The notes: a model not told the origin generated them from the sequence alone. A stretch of DNA of 29,203 nucleotides from Gracilaria caudata (GCA_030374735.1 JASCIV010000246.1:1-29203), one strand, 5' to 3'; positions 1 through 9,759 are shown, counted from the stretch's first letter. Numbers and translations are program-made.

Positions 1-57
1 CAATCGTTACTTAGGCTTAAACAAGTGCGGCGGCCTGCGGCCGCCAAGGGCGGCCGC
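1..57 (+). repeat. Interspersed tag plus paired GC hairpins, copy 1
   Basis: The 20-nt tag CAATCGTTACTTAGGCTTAA opens the window and is followed by (A)CAAGTG. Behind it lie two overlapping GC palindromes: 6-bp arms with a 3-nt loop at 30-44, and 9-bp arms with a 3-nt loop at 37-57. The same tag with a similar hairpin pair recurs at 1561. The element may extend left beyond the window. Its class is unknown. Confidence 0.6.
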
Positions 58-170
58 CGGCTCGTTTTTCTTCGATTACAGCTGGCTTACGTGTTCTACT
101 ATTACACGTGGTATACGTGTATATTCCACACATTATTGCAAAGTTGTTGTCATGCGAAACGCAACCGTTT

Positions 171-210
171 TGAAGCATTTTGAAGCATTTTGAAGGAATT
201 TGAAGATATT
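171..210. repeat. 10-bp-period tandem repeat (TGAAGCATTT)
   Basis: Four consecutive 10-mers: TGAAGCATTT twice, then TGAAGGAATT and TGAAGATATT. Shorter runs with the same 10-bp spacing occur at 401-420 (GAAGCATGTT, GAAGCAATTC) and 1041-1060 around TTTGAAGCAATTT. The period equals about one helical turn. Confidence 0.75.
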
Positions 211-1560
211 GATACAATGTAAAGCACAGTTACCTATCAGCTATTCGTCAAATACATGACGCAGGTTGTAAAGAATATAGCCCATACACTATGAGCTCGC
301 TACTTGCTCAGCCACCGAGTATATCCATTGTACACGTACGTTGAGTAATGTACATTGGCACTTTGGTCGTGGTGAGGACAACCGGATGTGTTTACATATT
401 GAAGCATGTTGAAGCAATTCGGGCACTTGCCTGCACGGTTCACAACACCTGGAGCTCAAATCCAAAGTTTATGTCAGCTACGCCACTTTTAAGTTTTCTT
501 TCTCTTTTATTGTGATTGGCTGCTTTTTGAGATTTTTCAAATTTTCAAAAATATTGTCTCGGCACATACTACACAACTGCGCGTTTGGCCGGAAGCAATC
601 GCTGATGTCGATTTTCGGATCGAATTTAAATATTTTCTGTTGGAGCAGATACCAATTAAATACGTTTAATAGCTCTACTACCCTGCACGGCAAACTTCTA
701 CAGCCACCCAGTATTGTGAGCCACACCATAGCTACTGCAAATCAAGTTTGCAGTTTGTGCACAATTTAGAGCGATTTTGAATTTTATGTGCGCAGTCACC
801 GTGATACGTGGCGAGACGCTTGTCCACGTTCGTTTCGTGGCTGCATCTGCCGTGGTTGTACATTTGCATATTTTGTCACCCATTTTTAGCCACTTGCTGG
901 AATGCGAGACAGCCAGGCGCCTACCTATACTTTACTGTGTAACAGCCCTACACGTAGCCGCAGCCAGCCGCTGAAGCCGCCCAACGCGTGCAGCACACGT
1001 GGCGCGTACGTTGCACACCCTTCTTACACTCGACCCAATTAGCACCAATTTGAAGCAATTTAGCAGGCCTGCCACGTCGCACAATTGGCTGCCTTTGATA
1101 CGCGTACACCTGCTTGGGGTGGACATACCGCCAATATAGTGCGTAGCTGCTACGTTGCCAATTGCGCTACAGTAGCTTTATGTGCTGCTCTACTACCCAC
1201 ACTACCATTAGCATTCATGATTGTAGCCCATGTGCCACGTCGTACACAGCGCCAGCAGGTGCCACGCACGCGTGTAGCGCACAGCTAGCACACGCAGCAA
1301 GAACATCTAAAAGGCGCTGAAGGGGCACCGCGCTGGCAGCCAATGGGTGCTTGCCACTCGCCACGTTGCAGGGAGCACCCCCTGCCTTGGCCGCCAGCCA
1401 ATCATGCTGGCAGCCAATCGCATGTGCGCTTTGAAAAATTACTTTTTTGGCGCGAATTGGACGCGTGCCTTTCCAATGGGGTGCGTTTCTGGCCCGTATG
1501 CGAAGCCTTTTTGGCGCCAAAAGCCGTTTGACCCAACCGTCTCGACCCTCATCCCCATCC

Positions 1561-1624
1561 CAATCGTTACTTAGGCTTAACAAGTGGGAAGCGGCCTTCG
1601 GCCGCACGCGGCGCTTCGCGCCGC
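1561..1624 (+). repeat. Interspersed tag plus paired GC hairpins, copy 2
   Basis: The 20-nt tag of position 1 is repeated exactly, followed by CAAGTG with one A fewer. Two hairpins follow: 1591-1605 (arms GCGGCC/GGCCGC, loop TTC) and 1608-1624 (arms GCGGCGC/GCGCCGC, loop TTC). Arm sequences differ from copy 1 while the layout of paired stems with 3-nt loops is kept. Confidence 0.7.
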
Positions 1625-1728
1625 GGCCGAACCGTGGCTTATTGTGGTCCAAAAAACTTTTTGTATCTTACTACATCTACTCTTACTGCCTTGCTGTTTT
1701 GTTTGCAACGTGTAAGGCTTGCAGCGCC

Positions 1729-1802
1729 AATCAGCAGCAGCAGCAGCAGCAGCCGCAGCCAATGGGCATCGAGCTTTGCTGCTGCTGCTGCTGCTGCTGA
1801 TT
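1729..1802. repeat. Perfect CAG7/CTG7 inverted repeat
   Basis: Left arm 1729-1752 is AAT followed by seven CAG. Right arm 1779-1802 is seven CTG followed by ATT. The arms are exact reverse complements of 24 bp, separated by 26 nt. This could fold into a long hairpin or cruciform. No reading frame across it looks like a gene. Confidence 0.85.
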
Positions 1803-2782
1803 AATTGCGGAGGTGGCGGGAATTGCTCATTCTGAGGGGCAATGAGCGCCTTTCCCACCACCTCCTTCCCCGCTTTTTCCCCGCGAGCGCCCGGGATCCG
1901 CCCACCCCCGGGCGCTCGTACCGGCGGGAATCCTTATATCCTGTAGACAGTACCTGTTCCTGTACCTGTACCATTGTAATCTATACAATTCGCAAATGCG
2001 TGTGGCAAACGAGACAAACGAGACAAAAATATGTACTGCCGTGCGTGAACTATTTGTCCTGAACTCAACGACCAGCAACAGTCGATTACAACGGTAGCTT
2101 TGATTGTTGAGCTATAAAATGTTAACAGACGACCTCAGTTGAAACGTAAAAACCAAGATAACCTGCGCATCGTTGGCCGACGACGTAGACCGCAAGCACT
2201 GCCCATACCAATAATATTGTGTTAGATGCTTTTACGCCACCCCTGAAATGCCAAGATGCCAGGTTTCCAGCAATAAGGTCCACTGCTTGGCAGCGCATGA
2301 GCACCCGGGCTTAACCTTACAGCTATCATCCAAAAATTGGATCCCTTGTTGGACGACCACTTTTTGCCTGTCCATGGCGCTGGATAGTGAGCACTCCACT
2401 TGACGTTCTTCCTAGACTCTTTTCATCCCGTATGATGGTTTCCATTAAAACACTGGAACAAAACGAACGCCTCTGAATCCTGTTGGGCGTCCACTCTACT
2501 TCGAGCACGCTTTCCTGATAGTTGAATACTTCTGGATGGCACCAGTGTCTGTAGTAACTTTACAATCCCATGCCTTTGCGATAGGAAAACATGATCAGTA
2601 AAACAGTAACAAAAATTTGTTACCAAACGTAATCGGAACAAATCGCACTCAAAGAACCACGTTTGTCAGAGTTCATGCCGACCATCGATCCACACCTCAT
2701 CATCTCACAGTTCATCTGAGAAAAGCATTTTGAAGTTCCATAACTGGTATCCCAATCAGCTGTACTACCCATGCTTCCGAAA

Positions 2783-3856
2783 TCAATGTCGTCGTAGTCG
2801 ACGGCTGAAGTAGTTGTACAATGAGCTGAACACATTCATGGTAGCCACTTGAAACAATTCGTCCCCACGCGTCAAGTCCAAAAATTTCAGCACAAACTTA
2901 TCACAAATATCGTCACGATATCTAGAAACGGCAGTACCGTCAGGTCTGATGAACTCGTGGGTGCCGCCGCCACGAGCGTCATTGGAAGAATATACGACGA
3001 AGGTAGATTCATCGAACTTTGCGAAACGACTGCAACCAAACTCGTGTCGGAAATTGGTGAGCACATGACGGGCAATTCGCAAATGGTGATCCTTTCTTTG
3101 CACCACGCCGGCATAATGTGGGAATGTATCGCTGAAATAGTCACTTACGCTTCCAATACCGGCAGGAGAGGCGGCGATGTTTGTGACATAGTACTCCAAA
3201 GTACTTAAGTTAATAGAAGGTAGGAGTAGACACTTGCTCAACAACGAGCTCTGCAGACGCTGTTTACGAGCACTGCGACTGATCATGGTAAGTCCGAGAT
3301 GAATTATGGTGCCGTCCTCGACGCGGTGACCTGGCATGTACAGAACGGCACAAAATCCAAGCGCTTGTTCGTTGTCAAAGACAATAGACACAACGCGATT
3401 GTGAAAGGCTTTGGGCGAATGGAAGAGGGCGTGGTTGGGAACGCACTGCACGGAGGCCTTTGCAACGTATCGGAGAGATTCACGGAGCTGCTCGAGCTGT
3501 TGATCGGTCATCCAGCGACCAGGCTGATCATAGGTTACAATGTAGCGACCATTCGGAAGGGGTGAGATCCATTCGGACACCAACGGAAATGGGAGCCAAG
3601 AAGGGTTACTATCGGACTTGATAGTTCTCAAGGGAATAGAGGCACGAACGTTCGCCACGTGCGCCAGAATGCGCAGGATCAGGACAGAGATATTTTGCAC
3701 TCTTCGAGTAAGGGAGCATCGGGGTAAGCGGATAAAGATCGGAACCAAGAGCGGCGATAATAAAACAGAGAGAATAAACGCAAGCGCACTTCTCAGTGCG
3801 ACGATGACAGCAGAGCGCTGCGGGGAGGGCAGACTACAAATCGGAGGATGAGGCAT
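2783..3856 (-). CDS. Membrane-anchored GNAT-like protein (putative N-acetyltransferase)
   Basis: 357-residue protein. I start it at the ATG at 3856 (protein begins MPHPPICS) because the frame further upstream opens only with GTG. A hydrophobic stretch at about residues 15-44 is a likely membrane anchor or signal anchor. Residues ~100-245 resemble a GNAT fold: a strand pair around VVSIVFDNEQALGFCAVLY, then IHLGLTMISRSARKQRLQ followed by a helix, which is where the acetyl-CoA binding motif A (R-x-x-x-G/A type) should sit, and then YYVTNIAASPAG. The classic Q/R-x-x-G-x-G/A glycines are not clean (RKQRLQ), so activity and substrate are unknown. A TATA box lies about 105 bp upstream. It is divergent from the NDH-2 gene. 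GNAT assignment is inference from motif layout; the reading frame itself is secure. Confidence 0.7.
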   Translation of the reverse strand: MPHPPICSLPSPQRSAVIVALRSALAFILSVLLSPLLVPIFIRLPRCSLTRRVQNISVLILRILAHVANVRASIPLRTIKSDSNPSWLPFPLVSEWISPLPNGRYIVTYDQPGRWMTDQQLEQLRESLRYVAKASVQCVPNHALFHSPKAFHNRVVSIVFDNEQALGFCAVLYMPGHRVEDGTIIHLGLTMISRSARKQRLQSSLLSKCLLLPSINLSTLEYYVTNIAASPAGIGSVSDYFSDTFPHYAGVVQRKDHHLRIARHVLTNFRHEFGCSRFAKFDESTFVVYSSNDARGGGTHEFIRPDGTAVSRYRDDICDKFVLKFLDLTRGDELFQVATMNVFSSLYNYFSRRLRRH

Positions 3857-3958
3857 GGCGAAAGCGCGCTGAGCAGTACGACGGTACTTAGTGAGCACGA
3901 ACGCAAGATGTCAATGCGATTCGGCGCTGCCGACGAGTGGTAACAAGGACGCATGGCC

Positions 3959-3966
3959 ATTTATAT
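3959..3966 (-). promoter_or_regulatory. TATA box of the GNAT-like gene
   Basis: TATATAAA on the minus strand, about 105 bp before the ATG at 3856. Transcription would start near 3930, leaving a leader of roughly 75 nt. Confidence 0.6.
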
Positions 3967-4413
3967 AGCGGCCGTTCACGGCGCTGATTGAATGGGAAGG
4001 AATCGATAGCTGTACGCTTGTAAGGTCACGGAGCGCACCGGGCGAGGAGAGATTCAACAACACGGGAGGCGATGTGGCTTATAACGGAGGATGGTCGCAT
4101 CGACAGCGACGGTGGGACGATGCGAGCCAATGTTTTTGCAGAGGGGCGGATGAGCAGATTCACGGTGAACCGCAGTGTTGAACGCGGAGGCGCAGCAGTT
4201 GCGGCGCCCAATTAGCGTCAGCCGCAGCCGCGCAAAGATGCAATCATCGAATCTGCAGCCATTGGCCATTCCGAATGTCTCCAGTGCACTCGCTGCTCAA
4301 TCACGTGACGGCGGCTTTGTGAACCGCCTGTTGCATGAACCCGCGAAATCGCCGATTCTGTTGTGCTGGTGCTGTAGGTTTTGATCCAGTCTCTTTGCTA
4401 CACACACGCGCCG

Positions 4414-4437
4414 CACGTGGAGTTCGTGTTCCACGTG
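4414..4437. promoter_or_regulatory. Pair of G-boxes (CACGTG) upstream of the NDH-2 gene
   Basis: CACGTG palindromes at 4414-4419 and 4432-4437, 18 bp apart, lie 270-295 bp upstream of the ATG. In plants and algae such ACGT-core boxes bind bZIP or bHLH factors, often in light or stress responses. Regulation here is inference. Confidence 0.4.
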
Positions 4438-4708
4438 GAATGCGTATGCCGCGTTTCACGCGTGGACGCTGGCCGTAGAAGATCTTTGGCCAGCTCCCGG
4501 CATCGCCAGACACATGGTGATCAACGGTACCCTTGTAGCGTTGGTACCTTTGTAACTTTTCTTGTCGAGGGAAAGATTTGCACTTCACTTGCAGATACGT
4601 GCATGTCGTGCACCACCGTCGCGTTCTTATAGCATCAGCTGCTCTCCTTGTGCGCCCTTCCACCATGCCTTGCACGCTCCTGCTCAGCTGCCACTCATCT
4701 TCGCCGTC

Positions 4709-6500
4709 ATGAGCTCCACCTGCTTTGCGTTCCTCCCGCCGCAGCCGCTGCCGCTCCGTCGCGGCCGCTTCGCCCGCGCGCCTCGCTGCGTGCCGCGCGC
4801 CTCCGCCAAGCCGCCGGTGCGCGACACGAAGCCCGCCACACCGCCCGCCACGAGCAGGACCAGAGCGCCGGTGCCGCCGCGCCCGCAGAACTTGCAGGTG
4901 GTGCTCGACCGTTTGGCCGACACTTTACTCGATGCCAAGATTCATTATTCGCGTCTGTTCAGTACCGCGCCGCAGCAGACGTCGCCCCAGGGGCCGCGCG
5001 TCGTCGTGTTGGGCTCCGGCTGGGCTGCGCATTCGTTTGTCAAAGTGGTTGATCACACGCAGTTTCAGAGCGTCACTGTCGTGTCCCCGAGGAACTTTTT
5101 CTTCTTCACGCCCTTGTTGAGCGCTACGGCAGTCGGAACTGTCGAGTTTCGCTCCATTGTGGAGCCCATACGAAAAGCGAATCCGTTTGTTGATTACTAT
5201 GAGGCGTATGCGGTCGATGTGGATGTGGAGCGCCGCGTCGTCAAATGCGAGAAGGGTCAGAGAGAGGGCGTGCCTTCCGCGAATGCAGTATGTTTCCAGA
5301 TTCCTTACGACGTTCTTGTGGTAGCCGTAGGAGAGACCACCACCACCTTTGGCGTGGAAGGCGCCAATAAATATGGCTACTTTCTCAAGGAGATCTCAGA
5401 TGCGAGGCGTCTTCGAAACAGTATTTTGGATGCCTTGGAGAAGGCTGCTTTGCCTTTATGGACTGACCAGCAGCGGAAGGACATGTTGCACATTGTCGTC
5501 GTGGGTGGTGGACCCACTGGATGCGAGTTTGCCGGAGAACTGTCTGACTTTGTCCAAAATGACCTCGCACCGCGATATGGCAAGGAGCTTGTGTCTTGCA
5601 TTCGTGTGTCGTTGCTGCAATCGGGAAAGTCTTTATTGACGCAGTTTGAAACATCCTTGCAGCAGTTGGCGTTGCGCTCGTTTTCTGGACGAGTTGACGT
5701 GCAGTTTGGTGCGAGGGTGACTGATGTGACCGGCGAAGAAGTGGTGTTACAGGATGGCACCAGAATTCGATATGGTTTATTGGTGTGGGCCGCTGGTAAT
5801 GGTACCAGACCTATTGTGAACTCGCTCATGTCCAAGCTGGATAACGATGCCGATTTGGATGACGTGCCGCGGAGAAAGAAGTTACCGGTGGATGGATGGT
5901 TGCGAGTGATTGGATTGAGGAATGTGTTTGCGATGGGAGATTGCGCACAGATGGTTGACGGCGCGCTGCCTAGTACCGCACAAGTTGCTGGTCAACAAGG
6001 CGCTTTTCTTGCAAGTAAGTGGTTTTGTTTTGTTTTGTTTTGTTTTGCTCGCAGCGGCGATATGCGAATGAGGCTTGTACTGACAAGCTTTTGGTGATGC
6101 TTTTGGCAGGATTGCTTTCGAAGGCTGAAGCGAACAGCTTTGAGAACGAGGAGGACCTTCCGGTGCTGCGAGACTCGGGCGGCAGACAGATGAGGGCATT
6201 CAGTTTTTTATCTTTGGGCATCATGGCATATCTTGGAAACGACCGTGCAGGTACGTGTGTTTATACACTGCTTTGATTTGAGGGGGTGAGCGTAAATACT
6301 GACGTGGATGTTTTGTGAGCGACGTAGTTGTTCAGGTGGAGGCTACACCGACGAAGAACGTAGCAATTGGAGGTCGCATAGCTTATGCTCTGTGGCGAAG
6401 CGTGTACGCTGTGAAGCAGGTGGACGTTCGAAATCGCATTCTTGTGCTGTTTGATTACTTCAAGAGTCGCGTATACGGACGTGACATTTCGCAGTTCTGA
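4709..6500 (+). CDS. Type II NAD(P)H:quinone oxidoreductase (NDH-2), three exons
   Basis: Single-subunit flavoenzyme family that passes electrons from NAD(P)H to a quinone without pumping protons. Exons 4709-6014, 6110-6250 and 6328-6500 give 539 residues, and both introns keep phase 1. Residues 1-60 are basic, Ala/Pro/Ser-rich, with an early Phe (MSSTCFAFLPP), like an organelle transit peptide; red-algal plastid peptides often carry such a Phe, but mitochondria are possible. The first Rossmann motif is VVVLGSGWAAHSF (98-110), followed by SPRNFFFFTPLL. The NAD(P)H-binding motif is VVVGGGPTGCEFAGEL (from 263). NVFAMGDCA (405-413) is the second FAD motif, followed by VAGQQGAFLA. After splicing, GIMAYLGNDRAV and a GRDIS tail near the C-terminus complete the family pattern. 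No EF-hand is seen. The frame is open upstream to 4562, but the ATG at 4709 begins the targeting sequence best. Confidence 0.93.
6015..6109 (+). other. Intron 1 of the NDH-2 gene
   Basis: 95 nt, donor GTAAGT, acceptor TTTTGGCAG. It is phase 1 and rejoins ...GAFLA to RLLSKAEANSFEN. It contains a TGTTT run of five repeats. Reading through it meets a stop at 6097, so splicing is needed for the conserved C-terminus. Confidence 0.9.
6251..6327 (+). other. Intron 2 of the NDH-2 gene
   Basis: 77 nt, donor GTACGT, acceptor GACGTAG, phase 1. Removal joins AYLGNDRA to VVQVEATPTKN and restores the reading frame to the family-typical GRDIS ending. Confidence 0.9.
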
Positions 6501-6548
6501 ATGGTACTTTGTAGCAACAAGGTGTTGTTGAGATGTGTATGAGGTATG

Positions 6549-6602
6549 AGATTAGGTTGGGGGTTGAAGTCTCATTTTATGTACAAGATTAGGTTGGGGG
6601 TT
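6549..6602. repeat. 17-bp direct repeat after the NDH-2 gene
   Basis: AGATTAGGTTGGGGGTT occurs at 6549-6565 and 6586-6602, a 37-bp spacing, in the probable 3' UTR of the NDH-2 gene. It looks like a recent local tandem duplication or a 3'-end signal. Confidence 0.7.
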
Positions 6603-7667
6603 TAAACTTTATTTTCCGACACACACCGTTGAGTCGTACACATTGGTGCGTCCACTTTGGTGGTGTTCTCTGTTAGGGTTGTGTTTGCTGAGTTGTGACG
6701 AAGAGTGAAAAACTTTTGCATGGAGTCGCGTTGATGGATTATCCTTTTGACAAGGGTGGGACGAACGCGGCCCACGGTGACGAATAATTTGTGCGGCAAG
6801 CGGATCATACGCGCGGTGTGATGCTCCGTGACTGCCAGCCGCGGGTTACTACCTTCGCAAAGCAAATTAAGAGTCGTTCGGCGGGTCGCAGCGGTGATCG
6901 GAAGGAGAAGGGCGGTGGAAGCTCGTCCCGGCAGGTCAAAGCTGTTGACGCTTCTCGAGCCGACACCCAACCACAGCGTGGCGTTTTGGTTTTGCAAAGC
7001 GCAGGAGTGTGACAGTGGCGGCGATGGGATCATCCCAGCGGCGGTGTGACGCGCATCGTCGCTCGAACAGGCACGTGTGCCGCTTGATTTGTTGTGCGCG
7101 CGTGTGAATGGGCGCCGCCACGAGAGCGCCGATGTGATGGTGGCTGTATGACGTCATTTGCGGCGTTGCGTGCGCGCAAATCGCGAAATTTCAATGTGCG
7201 CACTGTGGTTGGTTGCGCGCCACATTGCGTGGCGCAAGCTGTCGAGGCGCGCGCTTCGGTCACGCACGCTTTTGGCGGCCGCGCGAGACAGCGTGGTGCG
7301 TGATGGCGCGCGCGCGGTGCGTTGGACGAGTGTGGCTGGCGCGGGCGTCTGGTGGAGTGAGAAAGCGCGGCCGAAGGGGCGCAAGCGCGACCAGAAGAGC
7401 GGAAGCGCGGCCAAAAGAGCGCCGAGCTCGGCCAGCGGGCAGAAGTGTGTGAGCGTTGGCTGTGGTGGTTTTCATGCACAAGGGTTGTGTGTACCGTCGT
7501 CGCATCTTTGCGCGACGAGCACGATTTTGCAGGGTGGGAGAGTTTGACAGAATGCGGCGAAGACAGTTGTGTGACACACAAAAAATTTCAGACGGCGATC
7601 GTCGAGCTTGCAGCATTTTAATATTCTACATCTCCACAAGGACACAAAGTAGACAGCAAGTGAGAAA
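6603..7667. other. Intergenic region, no supported gene
   Basis: Convergent spacer between the NDH-2 gene and the coiled-coil gene. The middle (about 7060-7450) is very rich in GCGC and crossed by overlapping open frames on both strands, as expected from base composition alone. No domain, signal peptide or splice pattern is visible. Confidence 0.5.
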
Positions 7668-7700
7668 GGAGGAGAGGGGGAGGGGGTGGAGGGGGGGGGG
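7668..7700 (+). other. G-rich tract with G-quadruplex potential
   Basis: Guanine runs separated by single A or T residues (GG, GG, GGGGG, GGGGG, GG, then about eleven G) lie just beyond the stop codon of the minus-strand coiled-coil gene. In that gene's transcript the tract would be C-rich. It could influence 3'-end formation. Confidence 0.5.
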
Positions 7701-7707
7701 AAAGATT

Positions 7708-8502
7708 TCATTCATGGTGCCATTCCAATCTAGCAGCCACTTCTGCCGCATCCAGAGCACGTTCTCCAAGCCACAGAGTAGCCATGTGATCTCTCTCCTG
7801 CTCCGTGCCCAAAAGCTGCTGCTCCTCCTCATCATCCGAGTAGCTCACATAGTGACCTTGTTCCAACCTCACTCTCTTTCTCAACACCTGCATCTCCAGC
7901 ACCATACTGTCCACCTCATCCTGCGCCTGTTTTCTCACGCTTTCCACCGCGCGTTGCAGATCATCCACCTGAGCGCGAAGGCTCTCGTTTTCCATCTCGG
8001 TCATGGCGAGCTCGCCCAATCTTGCCGACAGCATATCACGTTCATGCGCGGCGTCGCACTCGCAGCCCATGAGCGACTTGGCGCGCCTCTTCTCCGCCAG
8101 CGTGTTGCGCGCCGACTCCAGTCGCGACAGCGTGCGCGTGGGAAAACGCGCCGAGAAGCGACGCGACGCGTCGGGGCGCGAGTGGCGGTGGTGCACACAT
8201 GCAGTTTGGTGCGACGCGCGCGGGCGATCGGGCGCGGGGGGTACGGCGGAGGCGGGCGAGGCGGTGAGAGGCGACGTGGAGAGCTGCGAGGAGGAGGAGG
8301 AGGAGGCGGTTTTGTGGCGACGGTGAGTGAAGTTGCTGGGCGTGCCGGGGATGTTTGATGGGGTTATGGTTTCGAAGGCGGGTTGTTTGGAAGTGGGTTT
8401 TGGGGAGAATTGGGGGACCAGACGCTTGGAGAGCAGGTTGGTGACGCGGTGGATGAGTGCGGATCGCCTTTTGCGACGGGAGGGCGTTTGTGGGGTTTGC
8501 AT
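7708..8502 (-). CDS. Basic Ser/Pro-rich protein with C-terminal coiled coil
   Basis: 264 residues from the ATG at 8502; the frame is open further upstream only through a TTG codon. Residues 1-30 are strongly basic (TPSRRKRRSALIHR), with several S/T-P sites (TPQTP, TPSN, SPK) that could be proline-directed kinase targets. Residues ~60-135 are low-complexity Ser/Pro/Arg. A coiled coil runs from ~150 to ~215 (RDMLSARLGELAMTEMENES and on), followed by an acidic patch YSDDEEEQQ. I recognise no family. Nuclear or cytoskeletal roles would be guesses. A consensus TATA box upstream supports it as a real gene. Overlapping plus-strand frames are antisense shadows. Confidence 0.72.
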   Translation of the reverse strand: MQTPQTPSRRKRRSALIHRVTNLLSKRLVPQFSPKPTSKQPAFETITPSNIPGTPSNFTHRRHKTASSSSSSQLSTSPLTASPASAVPPAPDRPRASHQTACVHHRHSRPDASRRFSARFPTRTLSRLESARNTLAEKRRAKSLMGCECDAAHERDMLSARLGELAMTEMENESLRAQVDDLQRAVESVRKQAQDEVDSMVLEMQVLRKRVRLEQGHYVSYSDDEEEQQLLGTEQERDHMATLWLGERALDAAEVAARLEWHHE

Positions 8503-8625
8503 GGTGTGTGTGAGCAGGGAGATGCGTTGGATTCTCTCTCTCAGTGGGCGGGGACAGTGCGGACGTTGTTTAAACAACGACGGGGGAGCAGCGCGGAGAC
8601 TCGAGACTGCTTTCGGGGCGCGCCT

Positions 8626-8633
8626 CTTTTATA
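8626..8633 (-). promoter_or_regulatory. TATA box of the coiled-coil gene
   Basis: TATAAAAG on the minus strand, about 125 bp before the ATG at 8502. Transcription would start near 8600, giving a leader of roughly 100 nt that contains a CT/GA-rich run. Confidence 0.65.
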
Positions 8634-8639
8634 CAAGTG

Positions 8640-9759
8640 CGCAGTTTGTAAGTGCGGCAGGCGGTTCGTAATGGATTGTTGCGTGACATCATGGCGGTGG
8701 GTCTCAAACAGAGGGCGTGATGTGGGGTTGTTTTTGAAACGAATGGTGGCAAGAGTGAGCGGGATATCGCGCAGATTTGACAAATGGCCAGTGGTGGCTT
8801 TGCCGATGGCTGTGTGGCACACGGCGCTCGCGATGGGCTATCCGCGCGAAAGGTCGCGGATGCGCAACAGAAGGGGGCGCAAATTGTGTTGTTTACGCTT
8901 TAAGCTTCGCAGCGGGTGGTGCGGGAAGGCTTTAGGCCTTTCTGCTTTGCGCTTGAGCTTTGTTTGCACGTGGGCTTATTGCGCTTTTTGTGGTGTGGTG
9001 TGCTGGACGGTTGATTGCGCGCTTTTTGATGCGATGATGTTGATCGGGTGTGTTGTGTTGTGTGTTGCGCGGCGGTGGGCACCACACAGATAAGCTTTGT
9101 GGGCGCGCCGCCGATTGCGGAACGCATGCGGGCAGAACGTCAGCGACCGCATGTTTTTGTGGCGGTGGGTGGTGGCGGCTGTTTGCGAGATTTTAATTGA
9201 CAAGACAACGGTGCGGAGGGTGTTGGCGACGACCAAGGGCTGCAAACAGTGCCACGGCCGCAGATGTAATTGTATCGAGAGCTTTTTCTTGTTTTGGGGA
9301 TTAGCTTACACTATGCGAACACGCATGCACAGTGTACAGCGCTGTGACAAGTGTGCACGTGCACAGCTGTGCGTGTTGTACACGCAGTACAGACATCATG
9401 AATTGCTGCTTGAATTGCTCACGCGCGCTGGAGCAAGTGTAAGCGGCACGCGCCTCATCACGACGGTCATCATGACGCAACGCCACGTGCGCGGCGCGCA
9501 GCGCTCGTACACGTGTTGGTGCGCGCCCGAAAAAAAAAGGTCATACGCGCGGGAGGAATATTTTTTTTTATTTTTGTTGCTTGTAGTGCTGCCGATCGAG
9601 AAGCGTATCGAGACCGCCCGCCGCTGATCATCACGAAGCGCGCGGGACAGCGGCGCGCGCTCCAAGCCGCGTAGCGATGCGCGTTGTGGGGCTGTGTCTG
9701 TACAGAAGTGCGAGCACTGAGCTCTTGTCCCAGCAGTTAGTGCGCGCAAGAAAAACCGC
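8640..9759. other. Intergenic region with one doubtful open frame
   Basis: No supported gene. A plus-strand frame with its first ATG at 9150 and stop at 9627 would give about 159 residues with a hydrophobic start and Cys clusters (CKQCHGRRCNC, CDKC). It also contains homopolymer-encoded Lys and Phe runs and has codon use unlike its neighbours, so I do not call it. Confidence 0.4.

Larger units (their letters stand above)
58..2782. other. Intergenic region without a convincing gene
   Basis: Open frames here are short, overlap on both strands and lack recognisable domains. The stretch holds 10-bp-period TGAAG repeats, the second hairpin element, a CAG/CTG inverted repeat and a TATAAAAT-like string near 2110 with no reading frame behind it. 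A 71-codon minus-strand frame at 2620-2835 just beyond the GNAT-like gene has protein-like composition, but I could not join it to that gene with a plausible intron. Confidence 0.6.

Noticed and set aside
2620..2835. 71-codon acidic frame just past the GNAT-like stop
   Set aside because: It looks protein-like, but the only splice joining it to the upstream gene would be about 27 nt, too short to believe.
6602..7033. 143-codon minus-strand frame after the NDH-2 gene
   Set aside because: No motif, no promoter, and it ends inside the repeated 3' motif of the NDH-2 gene.
7456..8358. 300-codon plus-strand frame opposite the coiled-coil gene
   Set aside because: No ATG near a promoter and no domain. 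The minus strand has a TATA box, a sensible start and a coiled coil.
9150..9627. Plus-strand frame with Cys clusters
   Set aside because: Codon use is unlike the confident genes, homopolymer runs encode Lys and Phe stretches, and no promoter or family is visible.
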